From an uncultured Oscillospiraceae bacterium (lineage in GTDB: Bacteria; Bacillota; Clostridia; Oscillospirales; Ruminococcaceae): a stretch of DNA of 6,160 nt. The stretch is from contig CAJTSZ010000117.1 of assembly GCA_910578755.1 (NCBI GenBank), positions 1-6,160 of the forward strand, given 5' to 3'. The position numbers and the translations under genes are program-made. How positions within the stretch are numbered: position 1 is the first letter of the stretch; each line of letters starts with the position of its first letter. Below the pieces are notes generated by a model. That model did no database searches and was not told the DNA's origin. It saw nothing but the letters and a program-made list of their open reading frames with translations. Below, one piece after another: positions 5,902-6,160 of this stretch.

Positions 5902-6042
5902 TTATCCCAACCAACCATTATAAAAGGCTTGTATGCCAAAATATGCCCCTACACATAAGCCCATTACAGTTGTTGCTGCAACACAAAGGATTTGTTTTTT
6001 GTTTTTGTGGCAGTATTCTATATATTTTTTAATTTCATCCAT
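5902..6042 (-). CDS. Small single-pass membrane protein with a glycine zipper (46 residues)
   Basis: No known family is recognised. The ATG at 6042-6040 lies 7 nt after AAGGGGG (6056-6050), a good Shine-Dalgarno, and TAA is at 5904-5902. Residues 1-17 are polar and basic (MDEIKKYIEYCHKNKKQ). Residues about 18-41 form one hydrophobic helix, and a short aromatic tail ends NGWLG. The positive-inside rule predicts the N-terminus in the cytoplasm. In the helix, G28, G32 and G36 are spaced as GxxxGxxxG, a motif known to drive close helix packing, so self-association is inferred. It has its own promoter (6096-6124) and terminator (5857-5891), making a self-contained unit. Candidates include a small stress or regulatory membrane protein, an accessory subunit or a type I toxin-like peptide; the sequence cannot decide. 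Confidence 0.75.
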   Translation of the reverse strand: MDEIKKYIEYCHKNKKQILCVAATTVMGLCVGAYFGIQAFYNGWLG

Positions 6043-6095
6043 ATTTTGGCCCCCTTAAATTCCCATTTTTCTTTTTTATCATACGATTATCGGTT

Positions 6096-6124
6096 ATTAT
6101 ACCACTATTATACCATGAACACAA
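6096..6124 (-). promoter_or_regulatory. Promoter of the 46-residue membrane protein gene
   Basis: On the minus strand TTGTGT (6124-6119), a 17-nt spacer and TATAAT (6101-6096), preceded by TGG, form an extended -10 promoter with a perfect -10. A second TGGTATAAT sits 11 bp upstream, with its -10 at 6112-6107. Transcription would start near 6089, giving a leader of about 47 nt. Confidence 0.75.
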
Positions 6125-6142
6125 CGTGTGAAATGGTATAAT
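6107..6142. promoter_or_regulatory. Concentric dyad: possible operator and/or divergent promoter
   Basis: ATTATACCAT at 6107-6116 is the exact inverted copy of ATGGTATAAT at 6133-6142. Nested between them, ACAC-AAC-GTGT at 6119-6129 is a second small dyad with nearly the same centre. The right arm is also an extended -10 for the plus strand (TG at 6134-6135, TATAAT 6137-6142), pointing at a gene off the window, with only a weak -35. The inner dyad overlaps the -35 of the leftward promoter. This may be a regulator-binding site or simply two face-to-face promoters. Confidence 0.5.
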
Positions 6143-6160
6143 TGGCGACTTCGCCGGTTG

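Overview
The window reads as an ordinary chromosomal stretch of a mid-GC Bacillota, most likely a member of class Clostridia. The basis is strong AGGAGG-type ribosome binding sites, extended -10 promoters, a typical 602-residue LepA, a KtrB-type potassium channel and a bacterial Ap4A-hydrolase-type NUDIX protein. The taxon is an inference from style and family type; no rRNA or marker beyond LepA is present.

Layout, left to right. Positions 1-869 (minus) hold the N-terminal 289 residues of an M28-family metallopeptidase, whose C-terminus lies off the left edge. Positions 870-1326 have no convincing gene but are packed with GC-rich hairpins (905-1129) and a long imperfect inverted repeat (1172-1265). 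Positions 1327-3135 (minus) are lepA (elongation factor 4), with its own extended -10 promoter at 3210-3238. Divergent from lepA, 3377-3655 (plus) encodes an unrecognised acidic 92-residue protein behind a near-ideal promoter at 3310-3338. It converges on ktrB across a shared bidirectional terminator (3687-3723).

Positions 3725-5521 (minus) form a tight two-gene operon: a NUDIX hydrolase of the diadenosine-tetraphosphatase type (5111-5521), then ktrB (3725-5098), the potassium-translocating subunit of a Ktr/Trk transporter, with no KtrA/TrkA partner in view. The operon has a roughly 135-nt, GC-rich leader. Further right, 5902-6042 (minus) is a short gene for a 46-residue single-pass membrane protein with a GxxxGxxxG glycine zipper. 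It has its own terminator and a promoter that overlaps a concentric dyad at 6107-6142, which also presents an extended -10 facing right, off the window.

No rRNA, tRNA, CRISPR array, transposase or recombinase is visible. The genes are mostly housekeeping. The poorly explained parts are the two small proteins, the structured 905-1265 region, the dyad at the right edge and the pairing of an Ap4A-type hydrolase with an apparently orphan KtrB. I found no large undescribed system here.
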